Below are positions 7,239 to 15,748 of a stretch of DNA of 64,000 nucleotides, piece after piece. Origin of the DNA: an uncultured Bacteroidales bacterium. GTDB lineage: Bacteria; Bacteroidota; Bacteroidia; Bacteroidales; F082. The stretch is taken from assembly GCA_937896895.1 (NCBI GenBank), contig CALBNV010000047.1, forward strand, positions 47,494-111,493, given 5' to 3'. A program made the position numbers and the translations under genes. The notes beneath the pieces were generated by a model, which made no database searches, was not told where the DNA came from, and saw only the letters and a program-made list of their open reading frames with translations. How positions within the stretch are numbered: the first letter of the stretch is position 1; each line of letters opens with the position of its first letter.

Positions 7239-7243
7239 AGATA
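7236..7243 (-). promoter_or_regulatory. Promoter -7 element of the zinc-ribbon membrane protein
   Basis: Minus strand TATCTTTG. The predicted leader is about 105-110 nt. Confidence 0.55.
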
Positions 7244-7268
7244 CGAGTCATCAAAACGGCGAAACGCC

Positions 7269-8387
7269 TTACTTCACGACATTGAACTGTCGGGTTGAGA
7301 CCCCGTTTTCAGTATCAATGCGAAGAATGTACATCCCCGCTGACAACTGCGACATGTCTATCGAGACCTCGCCGCTTTCCACGGAAGCGTCATAGACGAC
7401 CTGTCCCAAAGCATTTGTCACCGTAATCTGTTTAATATCAACGCCTTCAACCTTCAGAAGACCTCTCGTCGGATTCGGATAAACCGCCACACCGACATTA
7501 TTTTCATCCAATGACTGACAAGAGACCATGACAGAAGCCGGTTCCGTCTCGCCCTCCGAAGCATAGACCGCCGTCACATGATAGTAATAAGTGCCGGGTT
7601 CAACATTGTCGAAATACTCGTAAGACGTCTGATTCTCAACGGCCGGGACGTTGGCTATCAGCTGATAGTCGCTGTCGGTTGGCGAGCGATAGACGTTAAA
7701 ACTCTCAAGGTCAACAGTATTATAGGTGAGACGGATGTCATCGACAGCCAAGGCATACTGATTTGTGCAACCGAAATGACGGAAGCCGATATAGACCTCT
7801 TGTCCGGCGTATGCGCTGAGGTCAACGGTGTATTCAAGCCAAGGAGTCTGGTTGAGTTTGTCAGGCATGATGGTCCATTCGGCAACGGTGGTAAAATCGG
7901 CGTCATTGGTGTTTCCGGTGGTTGAGACCGCGACTCCGAAGTGTTCCTGGCAGCTGGCCGCATCAGCCGAGCAGGCCATAAACGAAAGCACCGTGTTTCC
8001 AACTATCGGCAACTTAGGCGTAACGATGTAATTATCTGGCGTGTAGGGAATACCGCCGAATGTGCCATAGCAGTCTTTCGATTCCGAAATCAGGCAGATG
8101 TAACCGCTTGGACATTCCAAACCCTGAACGTGCATCCAGCAATGATTGTCGCCATCGGCGTCAATAAGCGTCCAATCCTCAATCATGGATTCCAAGTCCC
8201 AGTAAAGGTCTTCAGGGACTTCCGAAGCCGGGGCTTCCGATTTCCATGACAGATTCACGCCGTCCGGATTATACTGAAATACTCCATTCAAATCGTATGG
8301 AGTTGCGAACTTTGATTGTGCCTTGACCGACACGCCTGCAAGACAAAAAGCGCAGGCAAGAAGAAATGATAAAGAAACTTTTCTCAT
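7269..8387 (-). CDS. T9SS-sorted secreted protein with choice-of-anchor J (adhesin-type) domain
   Basis: A 372-residue exported protein. The ATG at 8387 (MRKVSLSFLLACAFCLAG, cleavage near VKAQ) is chosen because the 40 extra upstream codons do not form a signal and lie in the leader. A choice-of-anchor J/cleaved-adhesin beta-sandwich spans about residues 60-225 (WTLIDADGDNHCW, DNYIVTPKL, VYIGFRHFGC, LAVDDIRLTY). A fibronectin-III-like domain follows (FNVYRSPTDSDYQLI, YYYHVTAVY). The last ~75 residues are a T9SS type A sorting domain (VAVYPNPTRGLLKVEG, LSAGMYILRID). There is no protease active site, so surface adhesion or ligand binding is likely. Confidence 0.88.
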   Translation of the reverse strand: MRKVSLSFLLACAFCLAGVSVKAQSKFATPYDLNGVFQYNPDGVNLSWKSEAPASEVPEDLYWDLESMIEDWTLIDADGDNHCWMHVQGLECPSGYICLISESKDCYGTFGGIPYTPDNYIVTPKLPIVGNTVLSFMACSADAASCQEHFGVAVSTTGNTNDADFTTVAEWTIMPDKLNQTPWLEYTVDLSAYAGQEVYIGFRHFGCTNQYALAVDDIRLTYNTVDLESFNVYRSPTDSDYQLIANVPAVENQTSYEYFDNVEPGTYYYHVTAVYASEGETEPASVMVSCQSLDENNVGVAVYPNPTRGLLKVEGVDIKQITVTNALGQVVYDASVESGEVSIDMSQLSAGMYILRIDTENGVSTRQFNVVK

Positions 8388-8454
8388 AGAAGTTAGATTT
8401 ATAAACAGTTGATTACTAATACTATTATCGACCCCAATTTTATTTATCCAACAT

Positions 8455-8481
8455 TGCCCCTCTGAATTTTTCAAAGGGGCA
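8455..8481 (-). promoter_or_regulatory. Stem-loop in the leader of the T9SS adhesin gene
   Basis: TGCCCCT pairs with AGGGGCA, then after one mismatch TGAA pairs with TTCA around a TTT loop. It sits about 70-95 nt upstream of the start codon at 8387, inside the predicted leader. Confidence 0.5.
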
Positions 8482-8512
8482 GTCAAACAAAACCTAAAAA
8501 GAAACAATGCCG

Positions 8513-8542
8513 CAAAGTTACAGATTATTTTTTCATTTACAA
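8513..8542 (-). promoter_or_regulatory. Promoter of the T9SS adhesin gene
   Basis: On the minus strand TTG (8542-8540), 19-nt spacer, TAACTTTG (8520-8513). It predicts a leader of about 120 nt. Confidence 0.7.
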
Positions 8543-8630
8543 TGGGCTTGGCGATATTTTTTTTTAAAAATCGAATTAGTGATAACTTGTTGATATTCAG
8601 TCTATTCTAATTTTTTGAGTTATACGTGCG

Positions 8631-8659
8631 TTGAAGAGTGAATTTTTCATGTACCTTTG
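8631..8659 (+). promoter_or_regulatory. Promoter of the Y-family polymerase gene
   Basis: TTG (8631-8633), 18-nt spacer, TACCTTTG (8652-8659). It rules out the upstream GTG at 8638 as the start. Confidence 0.75.
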
Positions 8660-8676
8660 CACCGAAAAATTTAGTT

Positions 8677-10191
8677 ATGCTGGAATCGTCTCCTCGTACA
8701 TACATCGCCATCGACCTTAAGTCGTTTTACGCCTCCGTTGAGTGCGTGGAGCGAGGTCTTAACCCATTGATGACCAATCTCGTAGTTGCAGACGCGAGCA
8801 GAACGGAAAAGACGATTTGCCTTGCCGTCTCGCCATCGTTGAAGTCTTACGGAATACCTGGCAGACCGCGGCTTTTTGAAGTCATACAACGTGTCGATTA
8901 TGTCAACTACGGCAGGAAGCTCGAAGCACCTTACAGAAAACTGACCGGCAAATCTATTTTCGATGCTGAACTGAAAGCAAACCCGACGCTTGCCGTTGAC
9001 TACATCGTCGCGCCGCCACGAATGGCGTATTATATCCAATACAGCACCCGCATTTACAACGTGTATCTTAAATATGTCAGTGCCGATGACATTCATGTCT
9101 ATTCCATCGATGAGGTCTTCATCGACGCGACCGATTACCTTTCGCTTCATAAGATGACTGCGCATCAGCTCGCCATGACGATGATCCGCGACGTTCTGAA
9201 GACTACCGGCATCACCGCCACGGCGGGAATCGGCACTAATATGTATCTCTGTAAAGTCGCTATGGATATTGTTGCTAAACATATACCACCGGATGCAGAC
9301 GGAGTCCGTATCGCCGAACTCGATGAGATGTCATACCGACGGCAGCTGTGGAGTCATAAACCTTTGACTGACTTTTGGAGGATAGGGAAGGGCATTGCCC
9401 AAAAACTTGAATATTACGGAATGCACACCATGGGTGATGTGGCTCGTCAGTCGGTTAAAGATGAGGAGATGCTTTATAAGATATTCGGAATCAACGCTGA
9501 ACTGATTATTGACCACGCTTGGGGCTGGGAGCCGTGCACTATCGACTACATCAAGAAATACAAGCCTGAGACCAACTCCATCAGTAGCGGACAGGTGCTG
9601 TCGAGCCCGTACGACACCAAAAAAGCGCGTGTCGTCGTTCAGGAAATGACAGACGCAATAGCCTTGAATCTTGTCGAGAAACACCTCGTCACCGACCAAA
9701 TCGTTCTCACGGTGAGTTACGATGCCGAGTCTCTGACAAACCCAAATATCCGTGCCAAATACAGCGGGGAGACCACGACCGACCGCTACGGACGTCAGAC
9801 CCCGAAGCACGCCCACGGCACGGCAAACCTCGACCGTCAGACGTCGTCATCACGCCTTATAATTGACGCGACAATGAATCTTTACGACAAAATAGTGAAC
9901 CAAGACTTGTTGGTAAGATACATAAACGTAACAACAAATCACGTCATCGATGAAAGTAAGGCAGATCGCAAAACCGCTATGGCCACCATCGACCTTTTTA
10001 CTGATTACGAGGAAGTTGAGCGGCAGAGCAGGGAAGAAGAGCAGACGTTGGAAAAGGAACACAAGATGCAGCAGACCATCATTGAACTGAAGAAGAAATT
10101 CGGAAAGAACGCCATTCTGAAAGGCATCAACTTTGAGGACGGTGCGACCGCCATCGAGCGCAACAAACAGATAGGAGGGCACAAGGCATGA
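8677..10191 (+). CDS. Y-family translesion DNA polymerase (UmuC-like)
   Basis: A 504-residue protein starting at ATG 8677 (MLESSPRTYIAIDLKSFYAS). The palm carries the catalytic Asp in AIDLKSFYASVECVERG and the acidic pair in VYSIDEVFID. ATAGIGTNMYLCKVAMDIVAK and the helix-hairpin-helix region TDFWRIGKGIAQKLEYYGM follow, then the little-finger domain. The C-terminus is a long charged helix (EEVERQSREEEQTLEKEHK). It lacks the beta-clamp-type end of DinB, and in length and motifs resembles the ~500-residue UmuC-like polymerases of Clostridia that are paired with a YolD-like protein. It would copy past lesions at the cost of mutation. Its stop overlaps the start of the YolD-like gene (ATGA). Confidence 0.92.
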   Translation: MLESSPRTYIAIDLKSFYASVECVERGLNPLMTNLVVADASRTEKTICLAVSPSLKSYGIPGRPRLFEVIQRVDYVNYGRKLEAPYRKLTGKSIFDAELKANPTLAVDYIVAPPRMAYYIQYSTRIYNVYLKYVSADDIHVYSIDEVFIDATDYLSLHKMTAHQLAMTMIRDVLKTTGITATAGIGTNMYLCKVAMDIVAKHIPPDADGVRIAELDEMSYRRQLWSHKPLTDFWRIGKGIAQKLEYYGMHTMGDVARQSVKDEEMLYKIFGINAELIIDHAWGWEPCTIDYIKKYKPETNSISSGQVLSSPYDTKKARVVVQEMTDAIALNLVEKHLVTDQIVLTVSYDAESLTNPNIRAKYSGETTTDRYGRQTPKHAHGTANLDRQTSSSRLIIDATMNLYDKIVNQDLLVRYINVTTNHVIDESKADRKTAMATIDLFTDYEEVERQSREEEQTLEKEHKMQQTIIELKKKFGKNAILKGINFEDGATAIERNKQIGGHKA

Positions 10192-10400
10192 ACGACATAC
10201 GCATTTCTGAAAACGATTACTCCGACATCATCAACCTCCCGCATCACGTCTCAACGTTGCATCCGCGTATGTCGATGCTCGCCCGCGCCGCGCAGTTTGC
10301 GCCCTTCGCCGCCCTCAACGGTCATGAGGACGCAATCAAACAAACCGAGCAGCAGCATGTTGACAGCTTCAATATCGGTATTACTGACGAGACTCCTTAA
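10188..10400 (+). CDS. YolD-like protein, partner of the Y-family polymerase
   Basis: A 70-residue protein translationally coupled to the polymerase by an ATGA overlap. It carries the YolD-like signature: YSDIINLPHHVSTLHPRMSM followed by ARAAQFAPFAALNGHEDAI. In Firmicutes such proteins are encoded next to UmuC/UvrX-type polymerases and are thought to modulate them, in the way UmuD' acts with UmuC. The C-terminus is shorter than usual: the region after the signature is only about 24 residues. Confidence 0.85.
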   Translation: MNDIRISENDYSDIINLPHHVSTLHPRMSMLARAAQFAPFAALNGHEDAIKQTEQQHVDSFNIGITDETP

Positions 10401-10435
10401 AAAGTTAATAGTGAACGCAAGCGTCCACTATTAAC
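10395..10435 (-). terminator. Intrinsic terminator of the carboxyltransferase gene
   Basis: GTTAATAGTG (10404-10413) pairs perfectly with CACTATTAAC (10426-10435); after one mismatch, ACG/CGT pairs further. On the minus strand the stem is followed by TTTTTAAGG. It lies between convergent genes and may also slow transcription from the other side. Confidence 0.7.
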
Positions 10436-10469
10436 CGGATAAATTTGACAGTTCGTGACAACACGTCTG

Positions 10470-12236
10470 CTATTTCTCAATGAGTGCGATGATGTCGCCT
10501 TTGTTGACGCTGGCGCCCTGTTCGACGGTGGCCTCCACGAGCTTGCCGCTCCAGTTGGTCATGACAGGGATGTTGCAGTAAGGCGTCTGGATGTAACACA
10601 GCAGGTCGCCTTCTTTGTATGTCTTGCCTGTCGCCGGTGCCATAGACTTGTCGATGACATCGATTTCCCAAAGCATCTTGCCGGAGGCTTCGGCCGTGAT
10701 GGCCTCGGCGTTCGGATGACGCATTTTGACGAGGTCGTTGTGGCTGACGGTGACGCCGCCTTTCTCGCATTTCGCCTTCATCTTCTCCTCAAGTTCCATG
10801 TTGAAGCGGCGTTTCGCCTCGCCCGACTTATATTCACGGTATTGTTTCTCGTGCATCGCGAACTCGAACAACTCTTCATCGTCCTGGCCGCGGTCCCAGC
10901 CTTCCTGCTTCATCATCTCGATGAAATGCGGCAGTGCGTCAGGATAGTTGTCTTGCGGGTTGCCCGTAAAGAACTCATAGCCTTTCTTCTCCGCCAACTC
11001 GATGATTTCGGGGTCGAGCTTGCCCGGGAGGTTGCCTGCCTTGCCGAGGATCATGTCCCATGCGGCCTTGTCGATGGAGTTCTCGTAACGCGGCTCGCCC
11101 TTGCTCAACGCATAGAGGTTCATGAGTGCTATATTCTTGGTGTATTGGCTGAACGGGGTGACGAGCGGCGGATTGCCGAGTTTGGGCCAGATGTTCTGCA
11201 CTTCCTGGAACAGTTCCACAAGCAGTTCGTCTTCGGAGAGTTCTTTTTTCCCTTGAGCCTTGAGATTCATGTTGATGGCTGCATGGACGCTCTTGAGGTC
11301 GGCCATGAGCGATCCCATCATGCCGCCTGGCAGCCCGCAGCCGAGCAGGAGTGAGTTGAGGTAGCGGTTACGCGGATCGACCCAGTAGCCGAGGAAATCG
11401 TCCATGAAGCTCTGTGTCATCGAACGTGCCTCCATGTAGGCTTTCATGTTGATGTCCTTGACGAGGAATCCGGCGTCTTTGAGCATGGCTTGTACCGAAA
11501 TGACATCGGGATGCACTGTTCCCCATGAGAGCGGCTCCATAGCGCAGTCGATGTAGTCGCAGCCGGCCTTGGCCACTTCGAGCGTGGAGGCCATTGAGAG
11601 ACCCGGACCGGTATGTCCGTGATACTGCACCACGATTTCAGGATGTTGTGTCTTGATGTGGTTTACGATTTTGCCGAGCGACACCGGACGGCCTACACCG
11701 GCCATATCTTTCAACGCAATCTCCTTGGCTCCGGCCTCAATGAGCTTGTCGGCCATCGCCATGTAATACTCGGCGGTGTGAACCTGCGAATAGGTGATGC
11801 TCATGGCGGCCTGCGAAATCATACCGGCTTCATTGGCCCACTTGATCGAAGGAATGATGTTGCGGACATCGTTCAACCCGCAGAAGATACGCGTGATGTC
11901 AACGCCCTGCGCTTTCTTCACTTTATACATAAGCTGACGAACATCGGCAGGCACCGGGTTCATCCTCAACGCGTTGAGTGCGCGGTCGAGCATGTGGCAT
12001 TCGATGCCGCCTTTGTGCAGCGCGGCGGTGAACGCCCTCACCGAGGTGTTGGGGTTCTCACCGTAAAGCAGGTTCACCTGCTCGGCCGCACCGCCGTTGG
12101 TCTCAACACGGTCGAAACAACCCATGTCGATAATCAAAGGGGCGATCTTTTCTAATTGGTCTTTCCGTGGCACGTATTTCCCTGAACTTTGCCACATATC
12201 GCGATAGACGAGACTGAATTTTACTTCTTTTTTCAT
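10470..12236 (-). CDS. Oxaloacetate decarboxylase alpha / pyruvate carboxylase B-type carboxyltransferase with degenerate carrier domain
   Basis: A 588-residue protein. The TIM-barrel carboxyltransferase domain (about residues 5-300) has LVYRDMWQSSGKY, FCGLNDVRN, the metal/carbamyl-Lys region ALKDMAGVG and the metal site VQYHGHTGPG. A helical conserved carboxylase region follows (GLPGGMMGSL, NPPLVTPFSQYTKN, GNPQDNYPD). The last ~75 residues fold like a biotinyl carrier (SMAPATGKTYKEGDLLCYI, SGKLVEATVEQGASV), but the expected AMKM motif reads TPYC, so no lysine is available for biotin at that place. It would transfer carboxyl groups between oxaloacetate or pyruvate and a biotin carrier, which here must be another protein. 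No beta or gamma decarboxylase subunit is adjacent. It is downstream of no obvious operon partner. Confidence 0.85.
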   Translation of the reverse strand: MKKEVKFSLVYRDMWQSSGKYVPRKDQLEKIAPLIIDMGCFDRVETNGGAAEQVNLLYGENPNTSVRAFTAALHKGGIECHMLDRALNALRMNPVPADVRQLMYKVKKAQGVDITRIFCGLNDVRNIIPSIKWANEAGMISQAAMSITYSQVHTAEYYMAMADKLIEAGAKEIALKDMAGVGRPVSLGKIVNHIKTQHPEIVVQYHGHTGPGLSMASTLEVAKAGCDYIDCAMEPLSWGTVHPDVISVQAMLKDAGFLVKDINMKAYMEARSMTQSFMDDFLGYWVDPRNRYLNSLLLGCGLPGGMMGSLMADLKSVHAAINMNLKAQGKKELSEDELLVELFQEVQNIWPKLGNPPLVTPFSQYTKNIALMNLYALSKGEPRYENSIDKAAWDMILGKAGNLPGKLDPEIIELAEKKGYEFFTGNPQDNYPDALPHFIEMMKQEGWDRGQDDEELFEFAMHEKQYREYKSGEAKRRFNMELEEKMKAKCEKGGVTVSHNDLVKMRHPNAEAITAEASGKMLWEIDVIDKSMAPATGKTYKEGDLLCYIQTPYCNIPVMTNWSGKLVEATVEQGASVNKGDIIALIEK

Positions 12237-12284
12237 TTCGTTATTTTTGTTATGTTTTAATCTTTTTTTTGTTGATGACTTGCG

Positions 12285-12578
12285 TCAAACTGTTTGCTCA
12301 ATGGCCCATGCGAACGCTCTCAAGCCGAGTTCCGGCGTCTTGAGGTCGTGCTCGTGAAGCAGCTGCATGATGCCTGACAGCTTGTCGTCATCGACGAATG
12401 TCAGCATCGCGTCGTTGAATGTCGGCCATGTGTGGTTGCCGTAATGCGCCTCGCCGGTCATGCTGCCTCTTCCTGTTATCTCGTTCCATTTGGTGAATCC
12501 ACGGACCCCCTGTTTTTCAAGGAGGTCCTGAATCTCTTCGTAATATGCCTGATTGTAGGCGATGAATATTGCTTTCAT
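12285..12578 (-). CDS. PII-like transporter-associated protein (PG0541 type)
   Basis: A 97-residue cytoplasmic protein with a ferredoxin-like fold typical of the PII superfamily: MKAIFIAYNQAYYEEIQDLLE (first strand and helix), GFTKWNEITGRGSMTGEA in place of the T-loop, and a second beta-alpha unit ending ELGLRAFAWAIEQTV. It is the last gene of the TolC-MFP-RND operon, starting 10 nt after the RND gene. Related small proteins are found with RND pumps in Porphyromonas and relatives. PII-like proteins sense small ligands or metals and bind transporters, so it probably tunes the pump; the ligand cannot be told. Confidence 0.82.
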   Translation of the reverse strand: MKAIFIAYNQAYYEEIQDLLEKQGVRGFTKWNEITGRGSMTGEAHYGNHTWPTFNDAMLTFVDDDKLSGIMQLLHEHDLKTPELGLRAFAWAIEQTV

Positions 12579-12588
12579 GATAGTTCAG

Positions 12589-15500
12589 TTAGTTGTTTTG
12601 TTGTAAAGCTAATTTCGCTGCTCTCCTGGCCTGGCGTTTTTTTCTTCTTGAGACGAAGATGGCGTACAATGTCGGGATGAGAACCAACGTGATCAATGTT
12701 GAAATCGAGAGTCCCCATGCGACGACGACACCAAGTCCGTTCCACATCTCCGCGCCTTCGCCTTTGCCGAGTGCCATCGGGACCATGCCGAGCACTGTTG
12801 TCAGAGTGGTCATGAGGATAGGACGCAGACGCTGCCGTGCCGCTGTCGTCACTGCTTCGTTGACGCCCATGCCGCGTTCGAGACATAGTCTTGTGTAGTC
12901 GATGAGCACGATGCCGTTCTTCACGACTATACCGACAAGGATCAACAGTCCGATCATCGCCATGACGTCGGCGGCCATCGCATTGACCTTCAGGCCGATG
13001 AGGACGCCTGTGATGGCGAATGGCACCGAGAACATGATGACGAACGGGTCGAGCAGCGACTCGAACTGTGAAGCCATGACGACATAGACGAGGATGACGA
13101 TGAGAATGAGTAGCAGGAACAGGTCGGAGAACGCCTCCTGTTGGCTCTCGTAGTCACCCGCGATATTTACAAGGAACTCCGCAGGGATGTCGGTCGCCTC
13201 GATGCACTGCTGTGAGACGGCGACAGCGTCGCTCAGGGCGTAGCCTTTCGCCACGATTGCCGTGATGGTGACGATACGTTCACGGTCTTTCCTTGTGATG
13301 GTCGGTGGTGTCTGGCCTTCGACGATGTGTGCGACCTCGCTGAGCTTGATGGCCTGTCCTGCCGAGCCGTAAAGCACGATGTTCTCGATGTCTTCTGTGC
13401 TCTGACGGAACTCCGGTGCGTAACGCACGCGGATGTTGTATTCGTCACCGTCCTGGCGGAAGAAACTCATGATGGAGCCGTTGATGCGGTTTCTCACATA
13501 CTGCGAGGCGGTGGTGAGGTCAATGCCGTTGAGTCTCAGCTTCTCGCGGTCGAAGTCGATGTGATATTCGGGCGAGTAGTCGTCACGGCTGATGAGTACC
13601 TGTGAGACCTCTGGTCTGTCCTTGAGTTGCGCGACGAGGTCATTGGCGATCCTGTCGGATGTGGAGAAGTCGTAGCCGTAGATGTCGAGCTTCACGCTTG
13701 CCGTTGAACCCATGCCCATGCCTTCCGATACGTTGTATTTCTTAATCAAAGCGTTGCCCTTGAGGTCTTTGCGGATTATCTCGGCGATCTCCTGTGTGCT
13801 TCTGTCACGTGTCATCTTGCTGCCGAGGTTGATGTTCATGGCAAGGATGTGTGTGCCGTTGCTCTGCATCGACGCGAAGGCGTTCTCTTCATCGGCGACA
13901 CCGTAACGGTAGTTCATGACCTTAATCTCTGGGAAAGTATTCATGTATTTTTCCGCCAGTTCCGCGCCGAGCTGTCCCGTGATGTCTTCCTGCGTGCCGA
14001 CCGGCAGCTCGATGCTGATTTGCAGACGGCCCATGTCCGAACTCGGCATGTAACCCATCTTCATGCCTGGCACCGTGAATATCAATGTCACAACAAAGAC
14101 CGCGACGGTGATGATGAGGATCGCCGGACGGTGTGTCACAGCCCAGTTGATGAGACGGCCGTAGCCGCGGCTCAATGCGTCGAGACCCTTATTAATAGGT
14201 GTGAAGACGATTTTGTGCCATGCGTGGCTTCTCGGGTTCTGCTTCAGCCATCTCGAACACATCATCGGAACCAATGTCAACGCCGCTGACGTGGAGACAA
14301 TCATGATGATACTCACGATCCATCCGAGCTGGTTGAAGAACACGCCCATGGTGCCTGAAATCATCGTGAGAGGGAGGAACACCGCGAGCATGGTGAGCGT
14401 CGATGCGATGACGGAGATTGATACCTCCTGCGTCGCGTGGACGGCGGCCTCCTTCGGCTTCGCCCCTCGGTCGATGTGCGAGGTGATGTTTTCCAACACC
14501 ACGATGGCATCGTCAACAACCATGCCTATTGCAATGGTGAGAGCACTCATGGAGATGATGTTCAAGGTGTTGCCGGTGGCGAAAAGATAAACCACCGATG
14601 CGACAAGCGAAATCGGGATGGAAAGTACGATGATGATTGTTGCCCTCCACCGGCCAAGGAAGATGAACACCACAAGCATGACGAGGAAGAACGTGATGAA
14701 AATCGTGTCTTTCAACGAGTTGATTGTGTTGATGATGTTGTCTGAACTGTCGGTGATGATGTTGATCTTGATGTCAGACGGCAGTGTCTTCTTGATCTTT
14801 TCGAGTTCTTTGAGCACGCCTTTTGAGACTTTCACCGAGTTGGCGTCGGTCTGTTTCTGGATGGTGATCATGGCGCCTTGAACGCCGTTTGAGTACACTT
14901 TCTGAAGTCGTTCCATCTCGCCGTCGTTCACTCTCGCGATGTCCCGGAGATATATCGTTGCGCCGTTGAAAGAGCCGACCACGACGTCGAGCATCTCGTT
15001 GGCCGACTTGAACTCTTTCTCGACGCGCACGGCGTAGGTGTTGGAGCCTATGTCGATGTTGCCGGCGGGGGTGTTCCTGTTTTCCGCAGCCAAGGCCGAG
15101 GAGATCTGTTCGATGGTGAGTCCGTATGCTTCGAGTTTGTTCGGGTCAACGAAGACCTGGATCTCACGTTTCGGGGCGCCGGAGATGGAGACGGTGCCGA
15201 CACCCGACACACGCGCCAACGGCGTGGCGAGCTTGTCGTCGAGGATCTTGTCGAGGCCGCTCAGACTCTCGTTCGCGGTGGCTGAAAGAAGCATGATAGG
15301 CATGTCTTCCATGCTGAACTTGAAGATGGTCGGGTTGCCTGCCCCGTCAGGCAGGTATTGCCGCACCATGTCGAGCTTGTCGCGGACGTTGTTAGTGGCG
15401 GCTTCAATATCAATGCCATAGTTGAATTCCAGTGTGATGACGGAGACGTTCTCTTTCGATGACGACGAGAGGTGCTTCAGGTCGCTGACTCCGTTGAGGG

Positions 15501-15708
15501 TGTTCTCCAACGTCTTGGTGATGTTGGTCTCGATGTCTTCCGCGCTCGCGCCGGAATACGATGTCATGACCATGATGGCGTTGGTGCCCATGTCAGGGAA
15601 CAAGTTGATTGACAGCTTGCTCAGGGCGAAAAGACCGAGGATGGCTATCGTCACGAATACCAACGATACCGTCACAGGGTGATTTACCGATGATCTGTAT
15701 ATACTCAT
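12589..15708 (-). CDS. RND efflux transporter, inner-membrane permease (AcrB/HAE family)
   Basis: A 1039-residue proton-driven pump of the inner membrane. It shows the RND pattern of two repeats, each with one N-terminal helix (PVTVSLVFVTIAILGLFALSKL), a large periplasmic loop, and six helices. TM4 carries the proton-relay pair in IAIGMVVDDAIVVLENI. Other RND marks are GASAEDIETNITKTLE near residue 55, TLTMLAVFLPLTMISG and GIVVKNGIVLIDYT. The C-terminus is a short basic tail. With the MFP and TolC proteins upstream it forms a tripartite pump for hydrophobic or amphiphilic compounds; the heavy-metal subfamily motifs are not evident. The substrate is unknown. Confidence 0.95.
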   Translation of the reverse strand: MSIYRSSVNHPVTVSLVFVTIAILGLFALSKLSINLFPDMGTNAIMVMTSYSGASAEDIETNITKTLENTLNGVSDLKHLSSSSKENVSVITLEFNYGIDIEAATNNVRDKLDMVRQYLPDGAGNPTIFKFSMEDMPIMLLSATANESLSGLDKILDDKLATPLARVSGVGTVSISGAPKREIQVFVDPNKLEAYGLTIEQISSALAAENRNTPAGNIDIGSNTYAVRVEKEFKSANEMLDVVVGSFNGATIYLRDIARVNDGEMERLQKVYSNGVQGAMITIQKQTDANSVKVSKGVLKELEKIKKTLPSDIKINIITDSSDNIINTINSLKDTIFITFFLVMLVVFIFLGRWRATIIIVLSIPISLVASVVYLFATGNTLNIISMSALTIAIGMVVDDAIVVLENITSHIDRGAKPKEAAVHATQEVSISVIASTLTMLAVFLPLTMISGTMGVFFNQLGWIVSIIMIVSTSAALTLVPMMCSRWLKQNPRSHAWHKIVFTPINKGLDALSRGYGRLINWAVTHRPAILIITVAVFVVTLIFTVPGMKMGYMPSSDMGRLQISIELPVGTQEDITGQLGAELAEKYMNTFPEIKVMNYRYGVADEENAFASMQSNGTHILAMNINLGSKMTRDRSTQEIAEIIRKDLKGNALIKKYNVSEGMGMGSTASVKLDIYGYDFSTSDRIANDLVAQLKDRPEVSQVLISRDDYSPEYHIDFDREKLRLNGIDLTTASQYVRNRINGSIMSFFRQDGDEYNIRVRYAPEFRQSTEDIENIVLYGSAGQAIKLSEVAHIVEGQTPPTITRKDRERIVTITAIVAKGYALSDAVAVSQQCIEATDIPAEFLVNIAGDYESQQEAFSDLFLLLILIVILVYVVMASQFESLLDPFVIMFSVPFAITGVLIGLKVNAMAADVMAMIGLLILVGIVVKNGIVLIDYTRLCLERGMGVNEAVTTAARQRLRPILMTTLTTVLGMVPMALGKGEGAEMWNGLGVVVAWGLSISTLITLVLIPTLYAIFVSRRKKRQARRAAKLALQQNN

Positions 15709-15712
15709 ATCT

Positions 15713-15748
15713 TTTTTTCTCTTTTAACTTTTCTCTCTAATCTTTTAA
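15713..15748 (-). repeat. Short CT-rich degenerate repeat after the MFP stop codon
   Basis: On the + strand it is built from CTTTTAACTTTT-like units; on the coding strand it follows the MFP stop directly and precedes the RND start. One of the set described under findings. Confidence 0.5.

Noticed and set aside
10404..10435. Hairpin after the YolD-like gene considered as terminator of the polymerase operon
   Set aside because: No T-run follows on the + strand; the T-run is on the other side, so it fits the minus-strand carboxyltransferase gene.
10455..11354. Antisense frame of 299 codons within the carboxyltransferase gene
   Set aside because: No family features; the opposite strand has a complete, well-conserved enzyme.
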